A DNA stretch of 8,583 nucleotides from Pseudomonadota bacterium. GTDB taxonomy: Bacteria; Pseudomonadota; Gammaproteobacteria; Burkholderiales; Gallionellaceae. The notes beneath the pieces were generated by a model. It was not told the DNA's origin and did no database searches. It saw only the letters and a program-made list of their open reading frames with translations. This document shows, piece after piece, positions 1 through 5,278 of the stretch. Every line of letters begins with the position of its first letter. Position 1 is the stretch's first letter. The stretch is taken from NCBI GenBank assembly GCA_021783855.1, contig JAJXTL010000128.1, positions 1-8,583 on the forward strand. The letters are read 5' to 3'. The translations under genes and the position numbers were made by a program.

Positions 1-1
1 T

Positions 2-175
2 CTGGATTTGATTGTACGTTGGGGAGGCGGCCGCCGATTGAGCGGTTTTCTTCCGGTGCAATCGGTTTATGCGGATTTCTATGTCAGGGATGAATATTGG
101 CCGGATTTTGAACCGCAACATTTTGAACATGCACTCGATTGGTTTAAAAACCAGGACCAGACACTTGGTGGGTAA
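2..175 (+). CDS. cis-prenyltransferase (UppS-like polyprenyl diphosphate synthase), C-terminal 57 residues, 5' end outside window
   Basis: The fragment is in frame from the window edge to a TAA stop. It aligns by eye with the C-terminus of undecaprenyl diphosphate synthase: DLIVRWGGG-RRLSGFLPVQSVYADFY, then WPDF, ending in LGG. In E. coli UppS this region is DLVIRTGGEHRISNF...AYAELYF...WPDF...FGG. These enzymes condense isopentenyl diphosphate units with cis double bonds to make the carrier lipid for peptidoglycan and O-antigen. The IPP-phosphate-binding Arg194, Arg200 and Ser202 of E. coli have equivalents here. The residue equivalent to Glu198 is Gly, and the metal-binding Glu213 is Asp. 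These changes and the WGG/FLPVQS wording suggest a variant subfamily rather than the housekeeping uppS, so product chain length is unknown. The family call is strong; the exact product is inferred. Confidence 0.85.
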   Translation: MDLIVRWGGGRRLSGFLPVQSVYADFYVRDEYWPDFEPQHFEHALDWFKNQDQTLGG

Positions 176-271
176 TTTATGGCGCTCATCCGGGCAAATT
201 TTAGACTGGCTGCAACAGACCGGGCCATGATTCTCGGTGATGAATAATAATCGACAGAAACGGAGGGAACG

Positions 272-667
272 ATGACTGCATTTTTCGGAATTGAGGAACA
301 CGATGCGCAAGGTTTTCTCGATAAGAATATTGTATGCCTCCCGCGCTCGCCGGAAGACAAACCGGACTTGCACAATATCGTTTCGGCCATCAAGAACGAA
401 GACATCGTTTTCATCAAACACTGCAAGCCAAAATCCAGCCTGCATATTAAAGCCATAGGTGTTGTGCTGTCAGACTATCCAACTGAGAGCGATCTCGGTG
501 TCTGCTTGCCTGTCGATTGGGTGTGGCAGGGCGAAAAAATTCTGGAGAGTTTTGGCGAAGTACTGTCTTTATGCGGCTACGCTCTGTATGAAGAGCATAA
601 CATTCTGGTGCAAAGAGAAATCATCAATTTGCTGCCGGAGAAATATCAATTGTCGCAAGAGCGGTAA
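272..667 (+). CDS. conserved hypothetical protein, possible PUA/EVE-like domain
   Basis: A 131-residue soluble protein with no signal peptide or membrane segment. The ATG is preceded by a very good Shine-Dalgarno (GGAGGG at 262-267, four bases before the start). The middle reads EDIVFIKHC (residues 43-51), then HIKAIGVVLSD (about 58-68). This pattern of a strand ending in 'D-I-V-F-I-K', a short loop and 'I-K-A-I-G-V-V' resembles PUA-like/EVE domains, which bind modified bases in DNA or RNA. Then come CLPVDWVWQGEKI (about 78-90) and a LYEE-N-VQREIINLLP tail (about 105-122) typical of a conserved helix. The domain assignment is from memory of the pattern and is tentative; the coding call is solid. 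It lies 96 bases after the UppS-like gene on the same strand, probably co-transcribed. Confidence 0.8.
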   Translation: MTAFFGIEEHDAQGFLDKNIVCLPRSPEDKPDLHNIVSAIKNEDIVFIKHCKPKSSLHIKAIGVVLSDYPTESDLGVCLPVDWVWQGEKILESFGEVLSLCGYALYEEHNILVQREIINLLPEKYQLSQER

Positions 668-690
668 AACCGGCATGCCAAGGTAAATAG

Positions 691-801
691 ATGTATCAGC
701 GTGCGCTACTCGAGATTGAGCCCGCTTCTGCCGGATATGATTTCACGTTCAGTCATGCTTGTTCCTCATGCTTAAAAATACTTGACTGGTTATTTAGTTA
801 A
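691..801 (+). CDS. possible small protein (36 aa) with CxxC motif
   Basis: A short ORF starting ATG at 691, with AAGG at 680-683 seven bases upstream, encodes MYQRALLEIEPASAGYDFTF followed by SHACSSCLKILDWLFS. It contains a CSSC pair within H-A-C-S-S-C, which could bind metal or form a disulfide. It follows the 131-aa gene by 23 bases, and its stop overlaps the stop end of the convergent mscS gene by 4 bases. No family is recognised. An ORF of this length can occur by chance; the spacing, RBS and balanced composition are the only support. A direct repeat (TCATGCTT at 753-760 and 766-773) lies inside it. Confidence 0.3.
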   Translation: MYQRALLEIEPASAGYDFTFSHACSSCLKILDWLFS

Positions 802-1964
802 CTGCTAGTTGGCACTTCGGAACTCGGTGGTTGCTTGATTGCGGTTGAGTCGCCTAAACCTGCACGGGGCGGCGGAGGTGAGGGCTCGGTCGATGCTGTG
901 AGTCGTTCTCCATGGCTAATCTCGGCACGTACGCGTGGCAAGTATTGCGGATACTCGCGTTGAACAAAATCGATCATTGCCTCGCGCACGCGACAACACA
1001 AATCCCATCTGCGAGACGCATCTCCAGCACTGATCAATACCCGAATTTGCATCGCGTGTTCGTTACTGTCGACAACCTGGATCATTGAGACGCGCTGATC
1101 CCATTCTGGCGCTGACTTGCACACGCGCAACAACTCTTCTCGCAGTGGCGCCAATGGTAAACGGTAGTCAAGCCACAAAAACACAGTACCGAGCAGGTGC
1201 GAAGTGCTTCTTGTCCAATTTTGAAACGGGTTTTCAATGATCCATTGCAACGGTACGATCAGTCGCCGCTCATCCCATATTTTGACCACCACATAGGTCG
1301 AGGTAATCTCTTCGATACGGCCCCACTCGTTTTCTATGATGACCACGTCGTCGAGCCGGATCGGTTGCGTAAGCGCAATTTGCAAACCGGCGATGAGATT
1401 GCCTAACACCGGACGCGCAGCAATACCCGCAGCAATACCAGCCACCCCGGCAGACGCTAACAGACTGCCGCCAATCTGTTGCATGCCAGGTAATACCATA
1501 AGTGTCGACGCCAGTCCGATCAACAGGACAAAAAACATGACTGTGCGTGCCAAGACCCGTGCTTGGGTTTGTATATGCCGCGCATGGATATTGTCGCTGG
1601 AATCAGTTGGGTTGAGCCGCACCAGGGCTTCTTCCACCCCGGCAATGATACGCATGACCAGCCAAGTGAGCGACAGTGTCAGTAAAATCGTTACAAATTC
1701 GCTGAAAATAACATTGTGGCGCAAGCCCTCTTGCGTTTCAGGCAGAGTTAGTTTCAAGGCGAGCAAGGGCAGTACCAGCTTGGCCGGTTGTGCCGTGTAA
1801 TTCACTATAATAATCGCCGTTGAGTTGGCTCGCATGAATCGGCGCAACACAGCATAAATGGTGACATAAGCAATTAGCGCAACTACCACAGCACCAACCG
1901 TCACGAATAAAAAACTAAGCCACGGATAGGCTTGAACATCTTTTAATAAAAAATTCAGCTGCAT
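798..1964 (-). CDS. MscS-family mechanosensitive ion channel
   Basis: A 388-residue inner-membrane channel that opens under membrane tension and releases small solutes during hypo-osmotic shock. Membrane helices are visible at about 14-40, 50-72, 88-108 and 141-160. The pore-lining TM3 follows, rich in Gly and Ala (GGSLLASAGVAGIAAGIAA, 165-183), and kinks into NLIAGLQIALTQPIRLDDVV, the hallmark of the MscS domain. The beta domain (WGRIEEITSTYVVVKIWDERR, then VPLQWIIENPFQNWTR) is complete. Residues 357-388 form a Pro/Ser-rich, probably disordered tail. The ATG at 1964 is chosen over an in-frame GTG at 1976 because GGAG lies 6 bases before the ATG and would sit inside the longer version. The gene stands alone and converges with the upstream + strand genes. 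The subfamily was not resolved. Confidence 0.93.
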   Translation of the reverse strand: MQLNFLLKDVQAYPWLSFLFVTVGAVVVALIAYVTIYAVLRRFMRANSTAIIIVNYTAQPAKLVLPLLALKLTLPETQEGLRHNVIFSEFVTILLTLSLTWLVMRIIAGVEEALVRLNPTDSSDNIHARHIQTQARVLARTVMFFVLLIGLASTLMVLPGMQQIGGSLLASAGVAGIAAGIAARPVLGNLIAGLQIALTQPIRLDDVVIIENEWGRIEEITSTYVVVKIWDERRLIVPLQWIIENPFQNWTRSTSHLLGTVFLWLDYRLPLAPLREELLRVCKSAPEWDQRVSMIQVVDSNEHAMQIRVLISAGDASRRWDLCCRVREAMIDFVQREYPQYLPRVRAEISHGERLTASTEPSPPPPRAGLGDSTAIKQPPSSEVPTSS

Positions 1965-1970
1965 TTTTCT

Positions 1971-1979
1971 CTCCACCTT
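1971..1979 (-). promoter_or_regulatory. ribosome binding site deciding the mscS start
   Basis: On the minus strand this reads AAGGTGGAG, with GGAG ending 6 bases before the ATG at 1964. The in-frame GTG at 1976 overlaps this site and has no purine-rich stretch of its own upstream, so the shorter protein is preferred. Confidence 0.6.
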
Positions 1980-1991
1980 GGGATTAAAGCT

Positions 1992-2021
1992 TATATATGC
2001 GCTACTAATGGGCCCTGTACA
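1992..2021 (-). promoter_or_regulatory. possible promoter of the mscS gene
   Basis: On the minus strand, TGTACA (2021-2016) and TATATA (1997-1992) are separated by 18 bases, which would give a leader of about 20 bases. The -35 match is poor. TGTACA is one of three abutting palindromes (GGGCCC 2010-2015, TGTACA 2016-2021, AGTTTAAACT 2021-2030) that could instead be operator sites. Confidence 0.25.
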
Positions 2022-2048
2022 GTTTAAACTTAATCTTTACTCAGGGGC

Positions 2049-2177
2049 CTAGGAGCCTGTCGGACTTGTCTTGTAACTCATTGATTCCATTAATGTTCGT
2101 ATAAATTAAGCAAATATTTAGTTGTTAAAAATCAATAGGTTGCATAGAGTAAAAATTGAAGTCCGACAGTCTGCTAG
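2049..2177. mobile_element. MITE-like non-autonomous element, 121 bp, with CTAG flanks
   Basis: Imperfect terminal inverted repeats bound the element. The left end is GAGCCTGTCGGACTT (2053-2067). The right end, read on the minus strand from 2173, is CAGACTGTCGGACTT. They match at 13 of 15 positions, with the inner 11 bases (CTGTCGGACTT) identical. Both ends are flanked directly by CTAG (2049-2052 and 2174-2177), consistent with a 4-bp palindromic target duplication as in IS5/IS1182-like elements. The 91-base interior is AT-rich and has no ORF, so transposition would need a transposase in trans. Family assignment is from memory of similar ends and is unverified. It sits about 85 bases upstream of mscS. 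Confidence 0.65.
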
Positions 2178-2459
2178 TTGATGCATATGCTCAAAAAACA
2201 GCGTTTTTTGTTCGTATTTGAAATAGTTGTGAGTGTAGATGTCAGATATTAATGTACGCCACCGCACGGAAATATTTGCTCTGCCCGCTTAGAGTTTATC
2301 GCTTATGAAGCCCATTTGGTTTTAATAATTATCCCTGGTCGAAAAAAAGCAAACTACCTGATCTGGCGCAATTTACCAGCAATCGTGTGATGAAAACTGT
2401 TTATGTGTCAGTCACGACAATAGCCAACAGGTCGGTATTACCCACCAAGGAGATCAATC
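2178..2459. other. AT-rich intergenic region with one perfect short hairpin
   Basis: No convincing gene is present. The only clear structure is the perfect inverted repeat CAAAAAAC-AGC-GTTTTTTG (2192-2210), with an 8-bp stem and 3-base loop. Its A/T-only stem core makes it a weak RNA hairpin, though either strand would place a run of six U residues in its 3' arm. The last bases carry AAGGAGAT (2447-2454), the ribosome binding site of the next reading frame. Promoters for that frame could not be assigned. Confidence 0.5.
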
Positions 2460-2736
2460 ATGAGCAAAAACAAGACTGCAGAGAAAAATTCCGGGAAAAC
2501 GCAAACAGGAAAAAGGCTTGGCACCATACGGAGACTCACAACTGGCTGCCGGTGGCGAGCTACACCAGATCGCCGGTGGAGTTCACCTTGAAGGCCATCA
2601 CCGTCGACTAAGATGGTCAGACGCTTTTGAAAAGTGCGCATGTCGGAAGAGACGCGGGCGTGTGGATGCCAACGGCAAAGATGCGTTAAAGACGCGCCAG
2701 TGGGAACGGAAAAAATCCGTCAGGACGCTGGCATAA
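2460..2736 (+). pseudogene. frameshifted gene remnant, possibly a decayed monofunctional catalase
   Basis: The ATG at 2460 follows an ideal AAGGAGAT site six bases upstream and begins MSKNKTAEKNSGKTQTGKR, a sensible hydrophilic N-terminus. This frame then turns into Arg/Trp-rich nonsense and stops after 43 codons. Shifting to the frame at 2518 gives LAPYGDSQLAAGGELHQIAG and continues to a TAA at 2734-2736, ending in RQWERKKSVRTLA. A Lys/Gly-rich start, then 'GGELHQIAGG', and a terminal 'R-x-W-x-R' recall the N- and C-termini of large-subunit KatE-type catalases. The whole core (several hundred residues including the haem-site motifs) is absent. Reading: a catalase gene reduced by internal deletion plus frameshift. 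The similarity is from memory and weak. Alternatives are a 43-aa small protein or chance. Confidence 0.3.
2696..2732. other. nested inverted repeat upstream of the reductase gene
   Basis: ACGGA-AAAAA-TCCGT (2706-2720) is a perfect 5-bp stem with a 5-base loop. It is enclosed by GCCAG (2696-2700) and CTGGC (2728-2732). It ends 31 bases before the start of the downstream gene, so it could act in the leader RNA. There is no T tract, so a terminator is unlikely. Confidence 0.25.
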
Positions 2737-2763
2737 CCTCCAATTTCGTACAGGAATGACACA

Positions 2764-3627
2764 ATGTCCCGACGCAACCCCGCACCGCTCGCTCCCCTCG
2801 CACCTCTCGATACGCTTTTAGAATTGAAAGGCGGTTTGGCGCTGCCGCTGCCTGCCAGGCTGGCGCATCTTTACGGCAGTCTGCGCATGCCGAATGAAGG
2901 TGCGCGTCCGCACATCATCAGCAATTTTGTGACCACACTGGACGGCGTTGTTTCGCTCAATGTGAAGGGACATGCGAGCGGCAGCGACATCAGCGGGTTC
3001 AGCGTTCAGGATCGCATGGTGATGGGTCTGTTGCGCGCCGTTGCCGACGTGGTAATCATCGGTGCAGGCACGCTGGGCGCCGACCGGCATCACATCTGGA
3101 CAGCCGAAGACGTTTTCCCGGAGCTCGCGGACGAATATCGCCAGTTGCGCACGGCGCTGGGCAAACACGAACCGCCTCTGAACGTGATCGTCAGCGGCAG
3201 CGGGCAGGTCGATCTGGACTTGCCCGTATTCGCTTCCGGCAAGGTCCCGGTGCTGATCGTAACGACGACCGCCGGTGCCAAGCAGTTGCGCAAACATAAA
3301 GCTTCCGCTACGGTTGAAATTCGCGCGGTGCGCAGCGTTGGCGTCATGCGCGCTAGTTCCATCATCAACCAGGTACGCCGTGTGAATGCCGGCAAGCTGA
3401 TTCTCGTCGAGGGCGGGCCGCAGTTGCTGGGCGATTTCTATGCGGAGGGAATCCTCGACGAACAGTTCCTGACCCTCGCGCCGCAGATTGCCGGTCGTCA
3501 AATTGACGATCGCCAGTACAGCCTCGTTATGGGGCAAATGTTCGCGCCGCGCAATCCTGTATGGGGAACTTTGGTCGACCTGAGGCGCGGCGGCAGCCAC
3601 CTTTTTCTGCGTTACTCGTTTCCCTGA
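2764..3627 (+). CDS. RibD C-terminal/DHFR-fold family reductase (pyrimidine reductase-like)
   Basis: A 287-residue cytoplasmic protein whose body (about 48-285) matches the RibD_C family (dihydrofolate-reductase fold, NADPH-dependent). The opening strand HIISNFVTTLDGVVSLN (50-66) is the substrate-side signature. DVVIIGAGTLGADRHH (95-110) is the conserved 'D-x-x-x-x-G-x-x-T' nucleotide segment. KLILVEGGPQLLGDFYAEGILDE (211-233) is the typical 'EGG-x-x-L' C-terminal motif. In riboflavin synthesis this domain reduces the ribosylamino-pyrimidine intermediate. Here the usual N-terminal deaminase domain is missing, so it may be a stand-alone reductase with another pyrimidine- or pterin-like substrate. 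AGGA at 2752-2755 lies 8 bases before the ATG. No riboflavin genes are nearby, so pathway assignment is inference. Confidence 0.85.
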   Translation: MSRRNPAPLAPLAPLDTLLELKGGLALPLPARLAHLYGSLRMPNEGARPHIISNFVTTLDGVVSLNVKGHASGSDISGFSVQDRMVMGLLRAVADVVIIGAGTLGADRHHIWTAEDVFPELADEYRQLRTALGKHEPPLNVIVSGSGQVDLDLPVFASGKVPVLIVTTTAGAKQLRKHKASATVEIRAVRSVGVMRASSIINQVRRVNAGKLILVEGGPQLLGDFYAEGILDEQFLTLAPQIAGRQIDDRQYSLVMGQMFAPRNPVWGTLVDLRRGGSHLFLRYSFP

Positions 3628-3848
3628 GTCACAATCCTACTGTTCGGCTTTGCTGGAATGATGAGGGTATTCATGCTGTCGCAAGACGCGTAGCGAGCGA
3701 AACGGGTTAAAAGCAGTTATTCTTTTTGATTATGGAGGGATGGTGAGCGTCTGCACTTTGCAACTCTATGGCTTTGACATTGATCTCTGGCTGAAGTAGC
3801 CGCAGGCGAGACTCAGTTTCCGGATACCTGCTCAAAACTCAGTCAGAT

Positions 3849-3882
3849 AAAAAGCTGAAAATGGGTTTTCGGAAATCAGCTT
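3849..3882 (-). terminator. candidate terminator of the envelope operon
   Basis: Read on the minus strand, AAGCTGA (3882-3876, containing the lpxH TGA stop) pairs perfectly with TCAGCTT (3858-3852). The second arm runs into TTT, giving five consecutive T at 3853-3849. The 17-base loop and low GC content make it weaker than a classic Rho-independent terminator. The 220 bases between here and the convergent reductase gene contain no gene I can support. Confidence 0.35.
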
Positions 3883-4622
3883 GGAAATGTTTCCCATCTT
3901 GCGCCAGAAGTATCGACGTAAAGCGCATTGGCCTGTGTGTCCCAGTCACCCAGTACCCAGCGTTCGCAAAGATGCCCGTCCACCAGATGCTCATGGCGGC
4001 AGGGTCGGTGGGTGTGACCGTGGATCAGGCGGGGGTAGTGGTAGTGACGCAGCAGCAGGGCGACTGCATCGTCGTTCACGTCCATGATGGCGCTGCTCTT
4101 GTCCTGTTTTTCAAGCTCGCTGCGCATGCGCAACTGTTCGATATATGCCTTGCGTTCGGACAGCGGTTTTGCAAGAAATTCTTTTTTGAAATCAGTTGAA
4201 TGGACTTGTTTCCGGAAACGCTGATACTCGACGTCGTCAGTGCACAGCGTGTCGCCGTGGGTGAGCAGCGTAGGGATGCCGTATAAATCAATCAGGACAG
4301 GATCGGTCAGCAACTCAGCATTGCAAGCCTGTGCCAGTGTTTGCCCCATCAACAGATCGCGGTTGCCGTGCATCAGATAGACACGAGTTGAAGTCAAACT
4401 GCGCAAAGCGTTGATTACCCGCTGGTGGAGCGGATCATCGAGATCATCGTCGCCAGCCCAGTACTCGAACAGGTCGCCCAGGATATAAAGTGCTTCGGCC
4501 CTACGACTGGGCTCAGGACAGTCCTTCGGAGTGTTTTTTGCGATGAAACGTTCAAATGCTGCCATCGTGTGAGGATGCTCGGCACTCAGGTGCAGGTCGG
4601 AGATGAATAAGGTATGAGACAT
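3876..4622 (-). CDS. lpxH: UDP-2,3-diacylglucosamine diphosphatase (lipid A pathway)
   Basis: LpxH is a peripheral membrane enzyme that hydrolyses UDP-2,3-diacylglucosamine to lipid X plus UMP, the fourth step of lipid A synthesis. All calcineurin-like metallophosphatase ligands are visible (248-aa numbering): D9-x-H11 in SDLHLS, D50 in GDLFEYW, N87 in GNRD, H122 in THGDT, and H203-x-H205 in HGHTHRP. Against E. coli (D8, H10, D41, N79, H114, H195, H197) the offset jumps by 8 between H11 and D50. So residues about 32-42 (PKDCPEPSRRA) include an 8-residue insertion, which coincides with a short repeat. The ATG at 4622 is chosen because translation from 4682 would add 20 residues encoded by intergenic heptamer repeats. 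No clear Shine-Dalgarno is seen, so coupling or structure-dependent initiation is possible. Last gene of the operon. Confidence 0.95.
   Translation of the reverse strand: MSHTLFISDLHLSAEHPHTMAAFERFIAKNTPKDCPEPSRRAEALYILGDLFEYWAGDDDLDDPLHQRVINALRSLTSTRVYLMHGNRDLLMGQTLAQACNAELLTDPVLIDLYGIPTLLTHGDTLCTDDVEYQRFRKQVHSTDFKKEFLAKPLSERKAYIEQLRMRSELEKQDKSSAIMDVNDDAVALLLRHYHYPRLIHGHTHRPCRHEHLVDGHLCERWVLGDWDTQANALYVDTSGARWETFPS
4493..4530. repeat. short palindromic repeat inserted in-frame within lpxH
   Basis: On the + strand the segment begins and ends with CTTCGG (4493-4498 and 4524-4529, 31 bases apart). It contains GGGCTCAGG and the 11-base palindrome AGGAC-A-GTCCT (4515-4525). The 'CTTCG...GCTCAGGAC' wording resembles a small dispersed repeat frequent in many proteobacterial genomes, which in coding form reads like 'PEPSRRAE' or 'RPEPVEG'; here it reads DCPEPSRRAE. 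It accounts for the 8 extra residues of LpxH. Repeat membership is from memory and needs a copy count in the host genome. Confidence 0.55.
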
Positions 4623-4623
4623 C

Positions 4624-4705
4624 AGGATTGTGGATCGAGGATGGAGGATCGAGCCGTGTGGTGGTTTTTCCTCAATCCTCAATCCTCAGTCATCAATCCT
4701 CATCC
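4624..4705. repeat. heptanucleotide repeats in opposing arms forming a long hairpin
   Basis: The right arm (4670-4705) is a tandem 7-mer: CCTCAAT, CCTCAAT, CCTCAGT, CATCAAT, CCTCATC. The left arm (4624-4653) holds the complementary register: AGGATTG, TGGATCG, AGGATGG, AGGATCG, AG. They are separated by a 16-base spacer (4654-4669). In operon mRNA, GATTGAG units can pair with CTCGATC/CTCCATC units (partly G-U) to give an interrupted stem of about 30 bp. It fills the whole cyclophilin-lpxH gap and reaches to 2 bases from the lpxH start codon. It may stabilise the upstream mRNA, attenuate transcription or control lpxH translation. Confidence 0.75.
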
Positions 4706-5278
4706 CTACTTTTGTACGACTTCAGCCTTGGTGATGATTACGTCTTCGCGCGGTACATCCTGGCTGCCGGTTTTGACCTTTTTGATGGCGTCCACGACAT
4801 CCATGCCTTCGATGACTTTGCCGAAGACGCAATAGCCGTAGCCCTGCGAGTCGGGCGAGGTGTAATTCAGGAAGCTGTTGTCTTTCACATTGATGAAAAA
4901 CTGCGCGGTAGCCGATTGAGGATCGCTGGTGCGCGCCATTGCAATGGTGTATTTGTCGTTCTTCAGGCCGTTGGCTGCCTCGTTCTGAATCGGCGCCAGG
5001 GTTTTCTTCTGCTTCATGCCGGGCTCGAAGCCGCCGCCCTGAATCATGAAACCGTCGATGACGCGGTGGAAAGTGGTGTTATCGTAAAAGCCGGAATTTA
5101 CGTATTCCAGAAAATTTTTGACCGTGACAGGGGCTTTTTCAGCGTCCAGTTGCAGGGTGATGTCGCCGAAATTGGTGTGCAGTTTGACCATGGTTTTTTT
5201 GCCTAGAGTTAAAGAATAGGAGGATTGCATCGCACAGCATAAAAACACGGCGAGCAACGAGGTATAAAATTTTGTCAT
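4706..5278 (-). CDS. cyclophilin-type peptidyl-prolyl cis-trans isomerase, exported
   Basis: A 190-residue protein with a cyclophilin domain from residue 30 ([11 protein letters not shown]) to the end. It catalyses cis-trans isomerisation of Xaa-Pro bonds and helps proteins fold. Active-site residues are visible: R72 in [22 protein letters not shown] (Q80 in the same stretch), the [19 protein letters not shown] signature (114-131, F128) and [18 protein letters not shown]. The core is closest by eye to cytoplasmic PpiB of E. coli. Residues 1-22 (MTK, hydrophobic LLAVFLCCA, then SYS) look like a cleavable signal peptide, suggesting a periplasmic, PpiA-like role. The ATG at 5278 is supported by AAGGTGG just upstream and an ATGA overlap with the preceding gene's stop. 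Met30 would be a cytoplasmic start but lacks a good RBS. Confidence 0.92.
   Translation of the reverse strand: MTKFYTSLLAVFLCCAMQSSYSLTLGKKTMVKLHTNFGDITLQLDAEKAPVTVKNFLEYVNSGFYDNTTFHRVIDGFMIQGGGFEPGMKQKKTLAPIQNEAANGLKNDKYTIAMARTSDPQSATAQFFINVKDNSFLNYTSPDSQGYGYCVFGKVIEGMDVVDAIKKVKTGSQDVPREDVIITKAEVVQK

Noticed and set aside
179..247. 22-codon ORF (MALIRANFRLAATDRAMILG...) just after the UppS-like stop
   Set aside because: It has a G-rich stretch upstream but is too short, has no recognisable family and shows no other sign of coding.
79..456. 125-codon minus-strand frame across the first two genes
   Set aside because: It lies over the recognisable UppS-like end and the well-supported 131-aa gene, and its Ser/Cys-rich composition looks non-coding.
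2387..2611. 74-codon + strand frame overlapping the catalase-like remnant
   Set aside because: Its start lacks an RBS, while another frame in the same stretch has an ideal one; no motif was recognised.
2818..3600. 260-codon open frame on the minus strand
   Set aside because: It is the antisense of the RibD-C reductase gene; the translation is rich in His, Arg, Gln and Asp with no recognisable motif, and the + strand frame has clear family motifs and an RBS.
3740..3799. 19-codon ORF preceded by GGAGGG
   Set aside because: The purine tract abuts the ATG with no spacer, and the peptide has no distinguishing feature.
3628..3848. Search for a gene, IS or strong terminator between the reductase gene and lpxH
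   Set aside because: Only short chance frames and weak repeats (for example two ACTCAG copies) were seen; nothing can be supported.
4623..4682. 20-residue N-terminal extension of LpxH
   Set aside because: It translates the intergenic heptamer repeats and has no counterpart in LpxH; MSHTLFISDLHLS is the normal family start.
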